A stretch of 64,000 bases of DNA from CAWUEZ02 sp963921355 (GTDB taxonomy: Bacteria; Pseudomonadota; Alphaproteobacteria; Thalassobaculales; Thalassobaculaceae), in NCBI GenBank assembly GCA_963921355.3, contig OZ001190.1:4464001-4528000 (forward strand). The letters run 5' to 3'. Below are positions 8,154-16,798 of this stretch, piece by piece. Under the pieces are notes generated by a model, which saw only the letters and a list, made by a program, of their open reading frames with translations, had not been told where the DNA came from and ran no database searches. Positions within the stretch are counted from its first letter, which is position 1; the number at the start of each line of letters is the position of its first letter. The translations under genes were made by a program, and so were the position numbers.

Positions 8154-9143
8154 TCAACCCCAAAGCCCGGGTTCCGGCGGCATGACGCGGCTGCCGTCGA
8201 ATACCAAGCCGGGTGACCGATCCTTGGCCAGCAACAACGGTCCATCCAGATCGCCGATATCGGCGCCTTGCGCGACGATCACCCCGGGCGCCATGGCGAG
8301 CGACGTCCCGACCATGCACCCGACCATCACCTTGAACCCGCGTCGTTCCGCCTCAGCCTTGAGACGCAGGGCCTCGGTGAGGCCGCCAGTCTTGTCCAGC
8401 TTGATGTTGATCATGTCGTACTTGCCGGCCAAGGCGTCCAGACTGGCCGTGTCGTGGCAACTCTCGTCCGCGCATACGGTCGTCGGACGCGCGAGCCCAA
8501 GCAGCCCGTCATCCTGCCCGGCCGGCAGCGGCTGCTCGATCATCACGACACCCAACTCGGCGAGCCGGGGCGCCATGTCCAAAAAGGCCTCAACGCTCCA
8601 GGCCTCGTTGGCATCGACCACCAGTTCGGTCCGCGGGGCACTCTCGCGGATCCGGGCCACCCGGATCAGATCGTCGCCGTCGCCGGTCATCTTGAGCTTC
8701 AACCGCGGTCGATCGGCATTCTCCCGTGCCGCCGCCCCCATCGCCTCCGGCGTGTCCACGGACAGGGTGTAGACCGTCGTGACCGGCTCCGGCGGGCTGG
8801 CAAGACCGGCCAGACGCCAGGCCGGCACCCCCGCCTGCTTCGCCTCCAGATCCCAGAGTGCACAGTCGACCGCGTTGCGCGCCGCACCAGGCGGCAGCCG
8901 GTCGAGCAGGCCTTCGCGATCCAAGCCGCCGGCGACGGCCTCCTTGGCCGAGTTGATCTGGGCGATCACGCTATCAACGGTCTCCCCATAGCGCGCATAG
9001 GGCACACACTCCCCGCGCCCCACCACGCCGCTGTCGGAAACCGTGGCCATCACGACCTCGGCCTCGGTACGGGCCCCGCGAGAAATCCGGAACACGCCTC
9101 GGATCGGCCAGGTCTCACGGACAACGGTCAGGGTTCGGGGCAT
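8154..9143 (-). CDS. dgcA: Enolase-superfamily epimerase (dipeptide epimerase / DgcA-like)
   Basis: A 329-residue member of the muconate-lactonising/Ala-Glu epimerase branch of the enolase superfamily. The KxK base pair is seen in RLKLKM, metal ligands in VDANEAW, MIEQP and CADES, and the opposing base in NIKLDKTGG. Close relatives act either as L-Ala-D/L-Glu epimerases in murein recycling or as DgcA, which epimerises N-acetyl-D-glutamate to the L form in D-glutamate catabolism. The DUF1611 gene dgcN at 20100 makes the DgcA role possible, but the two are 11 kb apart, so the symbol is provisional. Start 9143 gives MPRTLTV; a start 21 bases upstream is also possible. Confidence 0.75.
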   Translation of the reverse strand: MPRTLTVVRETWPIRGVFRISRGARTEAEVVMATVSDSGVVGRGECVPYARYGETVDSVIAQINSAKEAVAGGLDREGLLDRLPPGAARNAVDCALWDLEAKQAGVPAWRLAGLASPPEPVTTVYTLSVDTPEAMGAAARENADRPRLKLKMTGDGDDLIRVARIRESAPRTELVVDANEAWSVEAFLDMAPRLAELGVVMIEQPLPAGQDDGLLGLARPTTVCADESCHDTASLDALAGKYDMINIKLDKTGGLTEALRLKAEAERRGFKVMVGCMVGTSLAMAPGVIVAQGADIGDLDGPLLLAKDRSPGLVFDGSRVMPPEPGLWG

Positions 9144-9200
9144 GTGCGTGGCTCCGTCGGGCAAGGGTGATCCGGGCGCAGAGGCGACCGGGTTAGGGCA

Positions 9201-9692
9201 TCATTTGACCGTCAGCTTGGCGACCTGAATGTTGACGAGCAATTCCGGATCCACCAGTCCACCCAGGATCCGCCACGCGTTGTTGCGCACGCGCTGCACA
9301 CCGTCATAACCGTTGAGGTCCTGCGGCGTCAGGCTCGACAGGTAGACGATCATGCCGTCGCGGATCCGCGGTTCCTGTGCAGCGATTTGCGGCACGGCCC
9401 CTTCACTGCGCAGTTCCACCGTCAGGCTGAGCAGCAGGAAAATCGGGTAGCCTCGGTTCGACTGCAGATTGACCACGAACTCGTCGAGCGTGTAGAAGAC
9501 GGCGCCGAGCGGCGGCTTGAGACTCGCCGACGGCGCGAGGTTCGCGATCCGCTCCTGATCGGCCATCTCCTCGGCAGTCAACGCCGGCGGTTTCTCTCCG
9601 AGACCCGGAATGACACCGGCCAGAAACGCCCCGACGCCGGCACCGATCAGGAGCAGCAGGGGAAGCAGAACGAACAGCAGGAGCTTTTTCAT
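9201..9692 (-). CDS. fliL: Flagellar basal body-associated protein FliL
   Basis: A 163-residue single-pass inner-membrane protein. An N-terminal hydrophobic helix (LLLFVLLPLLLLIGAGVGAFLAG) is followed by a short linker and the periplasmic FliL domain (FYTLDEFVVNLQ, then VELRSE and RDGMIVYLSSLTPQDLNG). FliL surrounds the stator units at the flagellar motor and supports torque. It stands apart from other flagellar motor genes here. A hairpin (GCGACTCG/CGAGTCGC, 9694-9720) abuts the start codon and no clear Shine-Dalgarno site is visible, so translation may be structurally controlled. Confidence 0.92.
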   Translation of the reverse strand: MKKLLLFVLLPLLLLIGAGVGAFLAGVIPGLGEKPPALTAEEMADQERIANLAPSASLKPPLGAVFYTLDEFVVNLQSNRGYPIFLLLSLTVELRSEGAVPQIAAQEPRIRDGMIVYLSSLTPQDLNGYDGVQRVRNNAWRILGGLVDPELLVNIQVAKLTVK

Positions 9693-9693
9693 G

Positions 9694-9720
9694 GCGACTC
9701 GTTGGGTTCCCGCGAGTCGC
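9694..9720 (-). promoter_or_regulatory. Hairpin adjoining the fliL start codon
   Basis: Inverted repeat GCGACTCG/CGAGTCGC with an 11-base loop, in the fliL leader directly before the AUG on the minus strand. The leader has no purine-rich ribosome site, so this structure may mask or position the start. Further upstream (about 9754-9775) is an AT-rich stretch (GATATATAGTTATA) that could hold promoters for both divergent genes. Confidence 0.4.
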
Positions 9721-9804
9721 GGGATCTCGAGGGAAGTCAGATCGGCTCGATTGATATATAGTTATAGCCGATTCGGATTTCCGCAGCAGGACTGACGACA
9801 CCTC

Positions 9805-10062
9805 ATGGTCAAAGCCGCACAAAGCGACTGGGCGCGGTTCGTCAAAGCGCAACCGGATCTGACGGATGCCGAACGCAGCCCTGGCGCTGCCGGATGGGCG
9901 GAATCCTTCACGATCGAACTCGCCGAGGACAACCTGCTTCTGAAGATCCGACGCGACGACGGGCGTGTCGCCCTGATCGAGCTGACACCCGACACCGCAC
10001 TGTACCTGCGCGAGTACCTGAACAACGCCCTGGCAACGCTCGGCGTTCCGCGATCCGGCTGA
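9805..10062 (+). CDS. Conserved-looking small protein, unknown function
   Basis: An 85-residue acidic protein, divergent from fliL. It starts at ATG 9805, about 110 bases from the fliL start. Alternating hydrophobic patterns (SFTIELAEDNLLLKIRR, RVALIELTPDTALYLREYLNNAL) suggest two or three beta strands followed by a C-terminal helix. There is no signal peptide or membrane segment. I do not recognise the family. The divergent position suggests a shared control region with fliL but says nothing firm about function. Confidence 0.55.
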   Translation: MVKAAQSDWARFVKAQPDLTDAERSPGAAGWAESFTIELAEDNLLLKIRRDDGRVALIELTPDTALYLREYLNNALATLGVPRSG

Positions 10063-10101
10063 CGCCGGCGCCCCATCTCCGACTGGACTCATGGGTTCGA
10101 A

Positions 10102-10125
10102 GTTCAGCGTCTCTAGACGCTGAAC
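10102..10125. repeat. Palindrome between convergent genes
   Basis: Perfect inverted repeat GTTCAGCGTCT/AGACGCTGAAC around two bases, in the 70-base gap before the gamma-glutamyltransferase stop codon. A related sequence (CGTTCAGC...GCTGAACG) is found at 51611-51638 between the DUF6476-like and serA genes. There is no T-run on either side, so it is classed as a repeat rather than an intrinsic terminator. Confidence 0.55.
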
Positions 10126-10132
10126 GCCGTAG

Positions 10133-11923
10133 CTAGCGGCCGACCGCGTAACCCTGCATGCCCCGAGGGTTGGCTCCGGCCTTCAACATGGGGCCGTCCT
10201 TGACCGCCGCACTCAGGCGCCCCTCCGACCAGTCCTCGCCGACATGAACATCATGGCCCCGGCGCTCCAGCTCGGCGACGGCGGCGGATGAGACACGGCC
10301 TTCGACCACGAGGCGGCCGGGTTTACGGCCGCGCGGCCAGAACGAGCTGGGGAAGTGCTCGCTGTGGAACGCCGGGCAATCGATCGCTTCCTGCAGGTTC
10401 ATGCCATGTTCGGCATGGTGCATGAACATCAGGGTCTGCCACTGATCCTGCTGGTCCCCACCGGGGGTGCCGAACGCCATGTAGGGTTCGCCATCCCTGA
10501 GCGCGAAACTCGGTGACAGGGTCGTGCGCGGACGGCGCTTCGGCCCGAGCGCCGAAGGAGAGCGCTCGTCCAGCCAGAACATCTGCGCCCGGTTCCCCAT
10601 GCAGAAGCCCAATTCAGGAATGACCGGCGAGGACTGCAGCCAGCCGCCGCTGGGCGTGGCCGAGAACATGTTACCGTCGCGATCGATGACATCGATATGG
10701 ACGGTGTCGCCCTGCATCGCGCCGCTTTTTGACACCGTGGGCTCGCCAACGCCCATCCGCTCCAGCGCCCTTGGATCAATCTCGGCATCGACGCCGAGAG
10801 CAGCATCCAGATAGCCGTCATACCCCTCGATCGAGCCGGCCCGCAGTTCCAGGGACGCAGTGTCGCCGATCAGGCGTCGCCGCTCGGCGTTGTAGGCCGG
10901 CGAAAGCAGCGTGTCGGTTGGCACGTCAACGAAATCCGGATCCCCGTAGAAGGCCTCACGGTCCGCCATGGCGAGCTTTACCGCCTCGGTCACGGCGTGG
11001 ATGAACTCGGGTCCGGCCGGATCCATGTCGGCGACCCCCATCCCGTCGAGCAGCGCCAATTGCTGAAGCATCGACGGTCCCTGGCTCCACGCCCCGCACT
11101 TGGCCACGGTGAAACGGCCGTAGTCGTAGGTCAGCGGGTCCTCATAGTGCGACTCCCACTCGGCGAAATCCTGGGCAGTCAGGAGACCGTGGTGGCGTCG
11201 TCCCGAGACATCCATCACCGGCTCGGCGTGGAAGAAGCGGTCCACCGCCTCGGCGATCCAGCCGCGGTACCAGATCGCGCGCGCCCGATCGATCACGGCT
11301 TCCCGCGACCCGCCGCCCGCCTCGGCCTCCCGCACGATACGGGCATAGGTCTCCGCCAGGGCGGGATTGCTGAACAGGCTGCCCGGAGCCGGCGGCTGGC
11401 CGTCCTTCAGATAGATGGCCGCCGAGGTCGTCCATTCGGTTTCGAACAGCTCCTTGACCGTATTGATGGTCGCCGCGATCCGGCCAACCGCCGGATAGCC
11501 GTTCCGGGCATAGTCGATGGCCGGCTCGAGCACCTCCGCCAGGGTCATCGTGCCGTAGTCCCTGAGCAGCTTGAGCCAGCCGTCGAAGGCGCCCGGGACC
11601 ACCGCCGGCAGCAGCCCGCTGCCCGGCACTAGGTCGAGACCGAGATCCTGGATGGCGCCAATGGTGGCGGCGGCCGGCGCGGGTCCCTGGGCGCAGAGCA
11701 CCCGCAGGCGCTTTTCTCGGACGTCGAAAAAGATCGCCGGTAGATCGCCGCCGGGCCCGTTCAGGTGCGGCTCCACAACCTGCAGGACGAAACCGCTGGT
11801 CACACCCGCGTCGAAGGCATTCCCGCCGCGTTCCAGGGCGCGCATACCGGCCGCGGAGCCGAGCCAGTGGGTCGAGGCGACGACACCGAAAGTGCCACGG
11901 ATTTCAGGGCGCGTTGTGAACAT
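10133..11923 (-). CDS. Gamma-glutamyltransferase family protein
   Basis: A 596-residue N-terminal-nucleophile hydrolase of the gamma-glutamyltransferase family, which cleaves gamma-glutamyl bonds after autoprocessing into two chains. The predicted nucleophile is the threonine of QGDTVHIDVIDRDGN (about residue 407), followed by the FSATPSGGW region; PRTTLSPS and GTPGGDQQDQW are also family marks. The start at 11923 (MFTTRPEIRG) matches homologues; the frame extends to 11965. No signal peptide is apparent at this start, unlike periplasmic E. coli Ggt, so it may be cytoplasmic like many alphaproteobacterial paralogues. Confidence 0.85.
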   Translation of the reverse strand: MFTTRPEIRGTFGVVASTHWLGSAAGMRALERGGNAFDAGVTSGFVLQVVEPHLNGPGGDLPAIFFDVREKRLRVLCAQGPAPAAATIGAIQDLGLDLVPGSGLLPAVVPGAFDGWLKLLRDYGTMTLAEVLEPAIDYARNGYPAVGRIAATINTVKELFETEWTTSAAIYLKDGQPPAPGSLFSNPALAETYARIVREAEAGGGSREAVIDRARAIWYRGWIAEAVDRFFHAEPVMDVSGRRHHGLLTAQDFAEWESHYEDPLTYDYGRFTVAKCGAWSQGPSMLQQLALLDGMGVADMDPAGPEFIHAVTEAVKLAMADREAFYGDPDFVDVPTDTLLSPAYNAERRRLIGDTASLELRAGSIEGYDGYLDAALGVDAEIDPRALERMGVGEPTVSKSGAMQGDTVHIDVIDRDGNMFSATPSGGWLQSSPVIPELGFCMGNRAQMFWLDERSPSALGPKRRPRTTLSPSFALRDGEPYMAFGTPGGDQQDQWQTLMFMHHAEHGMNLQEAIDCPAFHSEHFPSSFWPRGRKPGRLVVEGRVSSAAVAELERRGHDVHVGEDWSEGRLSAAVKDGPMLKAGANPRGMQGYAVGR

Positions 11924-12171
11924 GCAACGACTCTTGGAACGGATTTCGCAAGGAAGGCGGCGCACTATAGGTGTGGATGCGGCGGGTCGGCAAGAATTGC
12001 CCCGCCGTCGTTTGCGGGTACACGGTCACGCGATCGCGGCACCGATACACGCTGAAACAAGGAATCCGTTGCAGAATTGCACGGGATTTGATATATTGGA
12101 CGTTGGTCGAGAAACGATTGTTCCGGGGTGCTCTAGCGTCCGGATCAACGGCAAAATAGGAGCTGTAGGCC

Positions 12172-14676
12172 GTGTCAGACTTTGCCGCCGCATCGGCAAT
12201 CCTTGGAGGGAGCGGAGGAATCTTCGGTGCTGCCCAGTCGGGCGGCGCGTCCCTGTCTGCGATTGTCGCCTTCCGCAGCTATGAGCGCGACCAGGTTGCG
12301 GCGCGTCAGAACTTCGCCGACCGTGCCGATGTCAAAGCGGCGATCGACGCCTTCAAAAAGGATGTCTCCCGGCTCGATACCGTTGATGACCTGCTGAACG
12401 ATCGCGACACCCTGCAGTTTCTGCTGGCGGGCTTCGGCCTCGATGCCGAGATCAACAATCCGGGAAAGATCCGCGCGGTCATTGAGAGCGACCCGGACGA
12501 CATCAACTCGTTGGCCAACCGTCTGGCGGATACCCGTTTCGGTGAACTCGCCAAGTTCCTCGACACGCCGAATAACGGCATCAGCAATCTGCAATCGTCG
12601 ACCAACCAGTCGAAGGTGATCGACAAGTACCTGACGGTTCAGTTCGAGCGCGATCTCGGCGTGCAGAACCCGGCGGCGCGGGACGCCCTGTTCTTCCTGC
12701 GGCGGATCAACGACGTCAACAGCACCTTTGAGATCCTGGCCGACCCGGCCCTGCGCGGGATCGTGACCGATGCGCTGAACCTGCCGCCGGAAATCGCCCG
12801 CCAGTCGGTCGAGAAACAGGCGTCGCTGGTCGAGCGCGGGATCAACCTGGACGACTTCAAAGTCAACGGGAGCACCGAGGCGACGCGGTCGCGGGTCGAG
12901 GTTCTGACCGACGACCTGAATACGATCTCCAATACCAGCCAGACGATCGACGCGGCGATCAGCGCACTGACGGATATCACGACGCGGCTTGATACCGCCC
13001 GCTCCCAGTATGCCGATCTGGTCAACATCTCCGACCCAGCGGGCGTGAACGCCGCGGAGATCGCCGTCCAGGAGACCGCGATCCCCGAATTGCTGCGCCA
13101 GCGCGGTCTGACCGCGGACGCCAACCAGGCGACACTCAACACGCGCGTGATTCTGGATCAGCTCGATGATCTGTTCCTGCAGGCCAGGAATGCCGAGGAC
13201 GCCACCGCACTCGCCGACATCCAGACCCAGTTCACAGACCTTGCGGACCAGGTTCTCGGCGATGACGGCTTCATCAACTCGGCGACGTTCTTCGATCCGG
13301 CAACCGGGCTGACGCAGAACATCCTGCGCAACGGCACGGGCGGGACACTGCCCACCGGAACCAGTGCAACCGCCGCCCAGATCGATACGACTGTCGCCAC
13401 CGACGGCACCCGGGCGATCACGAACTCGACCGATCTCGCGAGTTTCCTGACTGAGCTGCAGACCGCCAGGGATTCATTCGCGGCCGCGAACTTTGCGACC
13501 CTGTCCGTCGACATTGACACCGCTGAAGCGAATTTCGACACCGCCGAGACGACGTTCGAGCCGGCCGAAACCCTGAACGGTATCAACGTAGCCAGTATCC
13601 TGAACGCGTTGAACAACACCCAGTTCTCCAAGGAGCTCGACACCCAGTCGCTGAGCCGGGGCCAGTTGTCGATCGATGACGGCCTGTCACGCATCACGAC
13701 GATTGAACGAGTCCTGTCCGACATCAAGGAACTTGCCCAGCAGGCCCAGGAAGCCGGGGCGAATCTGACCAAGATCAACGCCTCCTACACGGCCCGGCTG
13801 TCCGAACTGAATACCCTGATCAACACGCCGGGCAGCGTCACCGACGGCACCTCGACCATCAACTTCGACAACCTGCTGGCCGACGGCACGGTCAATTACA
13901 CCGTGTTTGACGCCAACCAGGCGCGCGCCGAGGGCGGCGACCTGAAAACCAGCCTGATCGCAGCTCTGCCCGCCTCGATCACGGTGGGTAACGCCGCCAC
14001 TCTCGAGACCGACGTCGACGACACCTACAAGGTGACGGTCACCGATCTGAAGAATCAGCTCGAGCGGGACCGAAGCGTCATCAACTATGCGCTGGAAACG
14101 CTCGATCCCCGGGGCCGCCTGGATGCAACGCTCCGGGAGATCGGAACCACCCTGGACGAGATCATTGCCGGCGCAGACAACGGCGGTGACAACCTGCTCA
14201 GCGAGTTCGCGTCGAACTTGCGGGTCACGCTGGACGCCGTCGGCACCACGCTGACGATCGACGCTCAGACCAGCTTCAAGTCGGACTTCCAGACCGCTCT
14301 CAACGCCTTCGACTATACCGCCCTGAACGGCGGCGACGACGATGCGCGGGTGGTGTCCCTGAACGACGCGCTGTTCACCGCCCAGGGAACACTGGGTCGG
14401 TTGCGGGCGGAGTCGTACGCGCTGAACATTCAGCGCGAAATCCTGTTCGAGGAGAAGACGGCGATCGAAGGTGACGGCGGACAGGCCAGCGACTTCCTGC
14501 AGCCGATCGAGTTCACCGACGCCGCGCTCAAGTTCATCGAACGCTATCTGGTCCAGAAGGACCTTGAAGCCCAGGGCTTCAGTGTCGACACCAACTTCAA
14601 CGCGGACGTCGCGATCGCCCAGCAGATCGCCTCGATCCTTCCGCAGACCGGGCTCGTCCTCAACCTGCTCGTTTGA
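12172..14676 (+). CDS. Large DUF1217 flagellar-type protein
   Basis: An 834-residue protein starting at GTG 12172 with AGGAG nine bases upstream. Residues about 35-190 fit DUF1217, a domain found in alphaproteobacterial flagellar gene clusters. The rest is Ala/Asp/Thr/Asn-rich and helical, and residues about 500-600 (ITTIERVLSDIKELAQQAQ ... SYTARLSELNTLI) resemble the D1 helices of flagellin. No Cys, His or Trp is present, and the only Met is the first: the composition of axial or exported flagellar proteins. DUF1217 proteins are usually much shorter, so this one is extended. It could be a hook/filament-associated or cap-like protein; this is inference. It stands alone between ggt and nadX. 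Confidence 0.75.
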   Translation: MSDFAAASAILGGSGGIFGAAQSGGASLSAIVAFRSYERDQVAARQNFADRADVKAAIDAFKKDVSRLDTVDDLLNDRDTLQFLLAGFGLDAEINNPGKIRAVIESDPDDINSLANRLADTRFGELAKFLDTPNNGISNLQSSTNQSKVIDKYLTVQFERDLGVQNPAARDALFFLRRINDVNSTFEILADPALRGIVTDALNLPPEIARQSVEKQASLVERGINLDDFKVNGSTEATRSRVEVLTDDLNTISNTSQTIDAAISALTDITTRLDTARSQYADLVNISDPAGVNAAEIAVQETAIPELLRQRGLTADANQATLNTRVILDQLDDLFLQARNAEDATALADIQTQFTDLADQVLGDDGFINSATFFDPATGLTQNILRNGTGGTLPTGTSATAAQIDTTVATDGTRAITNSTDLASFLTELQTARDSFAAANFATLSVDIDTAEANFDTAETTFEPAETLNGINVASILNALNNTQFSKELDTQSLSRGQLSIDDGLSRITTIERVLSDIKELAQQAQEAGANLTKINASYTARLSELNTLINTPGSVTDGTSTINFDNLLADGTVNYTVFDANQARAEGGDLKTSLIAALPASITVGNAATLETDVDDTYKVTVTDLKNQLERDRSVINYALETLDPRGRLDATLREIGTTLDEIIAGADNGGDNLLSEFASNLRVTLDAVGTTLTIDAQTSFKSDFQTALNAFDYTALNGGDDDARVVSLNDALFTAQGTLGRLRAESYALNIQREILFEEKTAIEGDGGQASDFLQPIEFTDAALKFIERYLVQKDLEAQGFSVDTNFNADVAIAQQIASILPQTGLVLNLLV

Positions 14677-14718
14677 GCGGTCGCCCCCCTTGAGGCCACC
14701 GGCGTTTAGCCTCGTCTG

Positions 14719-15567
14719 TCAGGTCCCTGCCGTCATCGGCGCACGCAGTCGACGCAGCACCGCGATGATGCTGAGCGCCGTGATCTTTCCGGTACGGGGG
14801 TTCTCTTCGCTTGGCACGTTCTCGATGGTCATGGTGAATCGCGCGCTGTCGGCCTCGACAGTGATGGTGTGCGTGTTTCGAGTCACTGCCGGGTCCGCCC
14901 AGATCTCCAACCGGGTCGCATCGGGTCCGATGCCGGCCAGCGACAGGGCGGCTGCCACGTTGACGTTTGCCGGGAACCCGACAGCCCCGTCGCGGGCACT
15001 GCCGTCGAACACTTTCTTGGCCTCAGTCAGCCCATCGAGCGAGATGCCATGCTGTTCGAGATAGGGCGCACCGGCCAGACCACCCGGCGGCTTTCGGGTG
15101 ACCAGACGGGCTTCCTGGATTGTGCCTTCGGCCGCCGCCCGAACCGCGTCCAGACCGATCAGCGCCCCTGTCGGAACCAGGATCTGCGCCCCGGTCTCGC
15201 GGGCGCGATCGATCAGATCCATATGCCGCAGCAGGGCGCCGACGCTGATCGGCAGGAACACCCGGCCACGGTCGACAGCCGGCCCCGCGACTTCGGCAAA
15301 TGTCGACGCCGGTGCGCATTCGACGACGACATCCGCAACCGCTGCCAGATCGCCCAAGGCCAGCACCGGGACCGGGGTCCGGAAGTCGGCCATATTGCGC
15401 GCCGCCTTGTCAGCATCCCGGGCGGACACTGCCGAAAGGCAAAGACCCTCAAGCTCGCCGGCATCCAGGGCCCGGGCCACGGCCTGTCCGATGGCTCCAA
15501 AACCGCCGATGGCAACCGTCAATGGTCCAGTTGTCGCCGATGTTGACACCTTCGTCTCCTCGTCCAT
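14719..15567 (-). CDS. nadX: L-aspartate dehydrogenase
   Basis: A 282-residue NAD(P)-dependent enzyme that oxidises L-aspartate to iminoaspartate (oxaloacetate plus ammonia). The Rossmann motif (VAIGGFGAIGQAVARAL) is near the N-terminus, and VECAPAS, VPTGALIGLDA, TRKPPGGL and GFPANVNVAAALSLAGIG are family signatures. Length is typical of NadX. The start at 15567 (MDEETKVSTS) places the dinucleotide fold about 17 residues in; the long upstream extension of this frame antisense to the next gene is not real. It is divergent from a TctC-type binding protein 54 bases away, an arrangement that suggests carboxylate or amino acid use. Confidence 0.9.
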   Translation of the reverse strand: MDEETKVSTSATTGPLTVAIGGFGAIGQAVARALDAGELEGLCLSAVSARDADKAARNMADFRTPVPVLALGDLAAVADVVVECAPASTFAEVAGPAVDRGRVFLPISVGALLRHMDLIDRARETGAQILVPTGALIGLDAVRAAAEGTIQEARLVTRKPPGGLAGAPYLEQHGISLDGLTEAKKVFDGSARDGAVGFPANVNVAAALSLAGIGPDATRLEIWADPAVTRNTHTITVEADSARFTMTIENVPSEENPRTGKITALSIIAVLRRLRAPMTAGT

Positions 15568-15621
15568 GGTTGCCGGGTCGGATGCCCGACCGGTCCGTTC
15601 TCTAGCCCTGGTATCGCGCCC

Positions 15622-16641
15622 ATGTCCACACGCCGGTTGAGCCCCCGCACAGAGATCTGCCTCCGGAACGGGGTCATCGGCATGCTGGCCGGGGTCTGCT
15701 TGGGGTCCCTGATCCTCGGGCCGGCTCCAGCGGCAGCGCAGTCGACGGCACCCTCCGCCGCCTGCCAGAAAGCGACCCTGGTGGTGCCGGCGGGTTCGGG
15801 CAGCGGGACCGATCTCATCGCCCGCGAGATCGCCGGCGCCGCCAACCGGGCCGGTGCCGCGCCGCCGATCATCGTGCGCAATATCGACGGAAACGACGGT
15901 TTCGATGGTGGCGACGTGGTGCGCCAGGCGCCCGGCGACGGCTGCATGATGTTGTTCACCCACCAGGGATTGCTGGCCAACTTCCTGTCCTGGAAAGCGC
16001 CGTTCTCCTGGCACGAATTCCGCCACGGCGCCTTGCTGACCCGCACTCCGATGGCCCTGGTCGCGTCCGCCGAGGCCGGTTTCGAGGATGTGGCGGCCAT
16101 GCTGGAAGCGGCGCGGGACGGAACGGTCACGATGGCCACAGGCGATGGAGATGTTTCGACCTTCGCCCTGCGCGCCATGGCCGAAGCCGCGGACGTGGAC
16201 TTCGAGGTCAGGAGTGTCGACGGCGCGCGTGAGCGCATCAAACGCCTGATGGCCGGAGAGGTCGACGTGATCATGGTTCCGACCGCGCTCGCCCAACGGC
16301 TGATCGAAACCGGCAAGGTCGTCCCGATCGCGGTGACCGACATCGACCCCAGTGCCCGGCTGCCAGATCTCGGCACGCTCGAGGAGCAGGGCGTCGCCTT
16401 CAGCCATGCGATCGACCTCGGAATCCTGCTGCCGGCGTCCACATCGTTGGAGCAAACCCGGAAAATCACTGATGTGTTTCAGGAAGCAATGCGAGATCAG
16501 TCGCTTATCCGCAATCTCGATGCCTTCGATGTGCGGGTCGATTTCCGCCCAATGACACAGTACACGGTCTATTGGGAGAACCTGATGGCGGTGTGGCGGG
16601 AGATGGCCGTGCAGGCCGGATACCGCCGGGCATCACGGTGA
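15622..16641 (+). CDS. TTT-family periplasmic binding protein (TctC/Bug)
   Basis: A 339-residue Bug-type solute-binding protein of the tripartite tricarboxylate transporter family. A hydrophobic signal segment (GMLAGVCLGSLILGPAPAAA) ends near residue 40; the mature protein has VVPAGSGSGTDLIAREI, the phosphate/carboxylate-loop region of the family, and a Cys pair that could form the usual disulfide. ATG 15622 gives a long N-region before the signal peptide; an internal ATG at 15682 is an alternative start. A second TctC and TctB/TctA genes follow on the same strand, so this may be an alternative receptor for the same permease. Confidence 0.85.
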   Translation: MSTRRLSPRTEICLRNGVIGMLAGVCLGSLILGPAPAAAQSTAPSAACQKATLVVPAGSGSGTDLIAREIAGAANRAGAAPPIIVRNIDGNDGFDGGDVVRQAPGDGCMMLFTHQGLLANFLSWKAPFSWHEFRHGALLTRTPMALVASAEAGFEDVAAMLEAARDGTVTMATGDGDVSTFALRAMAEAADVDFEVRSVDGARERIKRLMAGEVDVIMVPTALAQRLIETGKVVPIAVTDIDPSARLPDLGTLEEQGVAFSHAIDLGILLPASTSLEQTRKITDVFQEAMRDQSLIRNLDAFDVRVDFRPMTQYTVYWENLMAVWREMAVQAGYRRASR

Positions 16642-16798
16642 CACGGGCGACGCCCAAGATTGACTCCCGCGCATGTACCCGTATGAAAAGGCACATCCAA
16701 GAACCCGCCACCCGGCCCCGAACCGGGAACCGCGGTGGCCCGGTGGCAAAAACAGGCCGCCCAACAGGGAACGAACCGAACGAAGGGGGACTACCCGG

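Noticed and set aside
11990..12003. Possible sigma-54 site before the DUF1217 gene (CGGCAAGAATTGCC)
   Set aside because: The GG and GC dinucleotides are only 8 bases apart instead of 10, so the -24/-12 spacing is not met.
15568..16455. N-terminal extension of aspartate dehydrogenase
   Set aside because: The extension is antisense to a TctC-type gene. The dehydrogenase begins normally at MDEETKVSTS.
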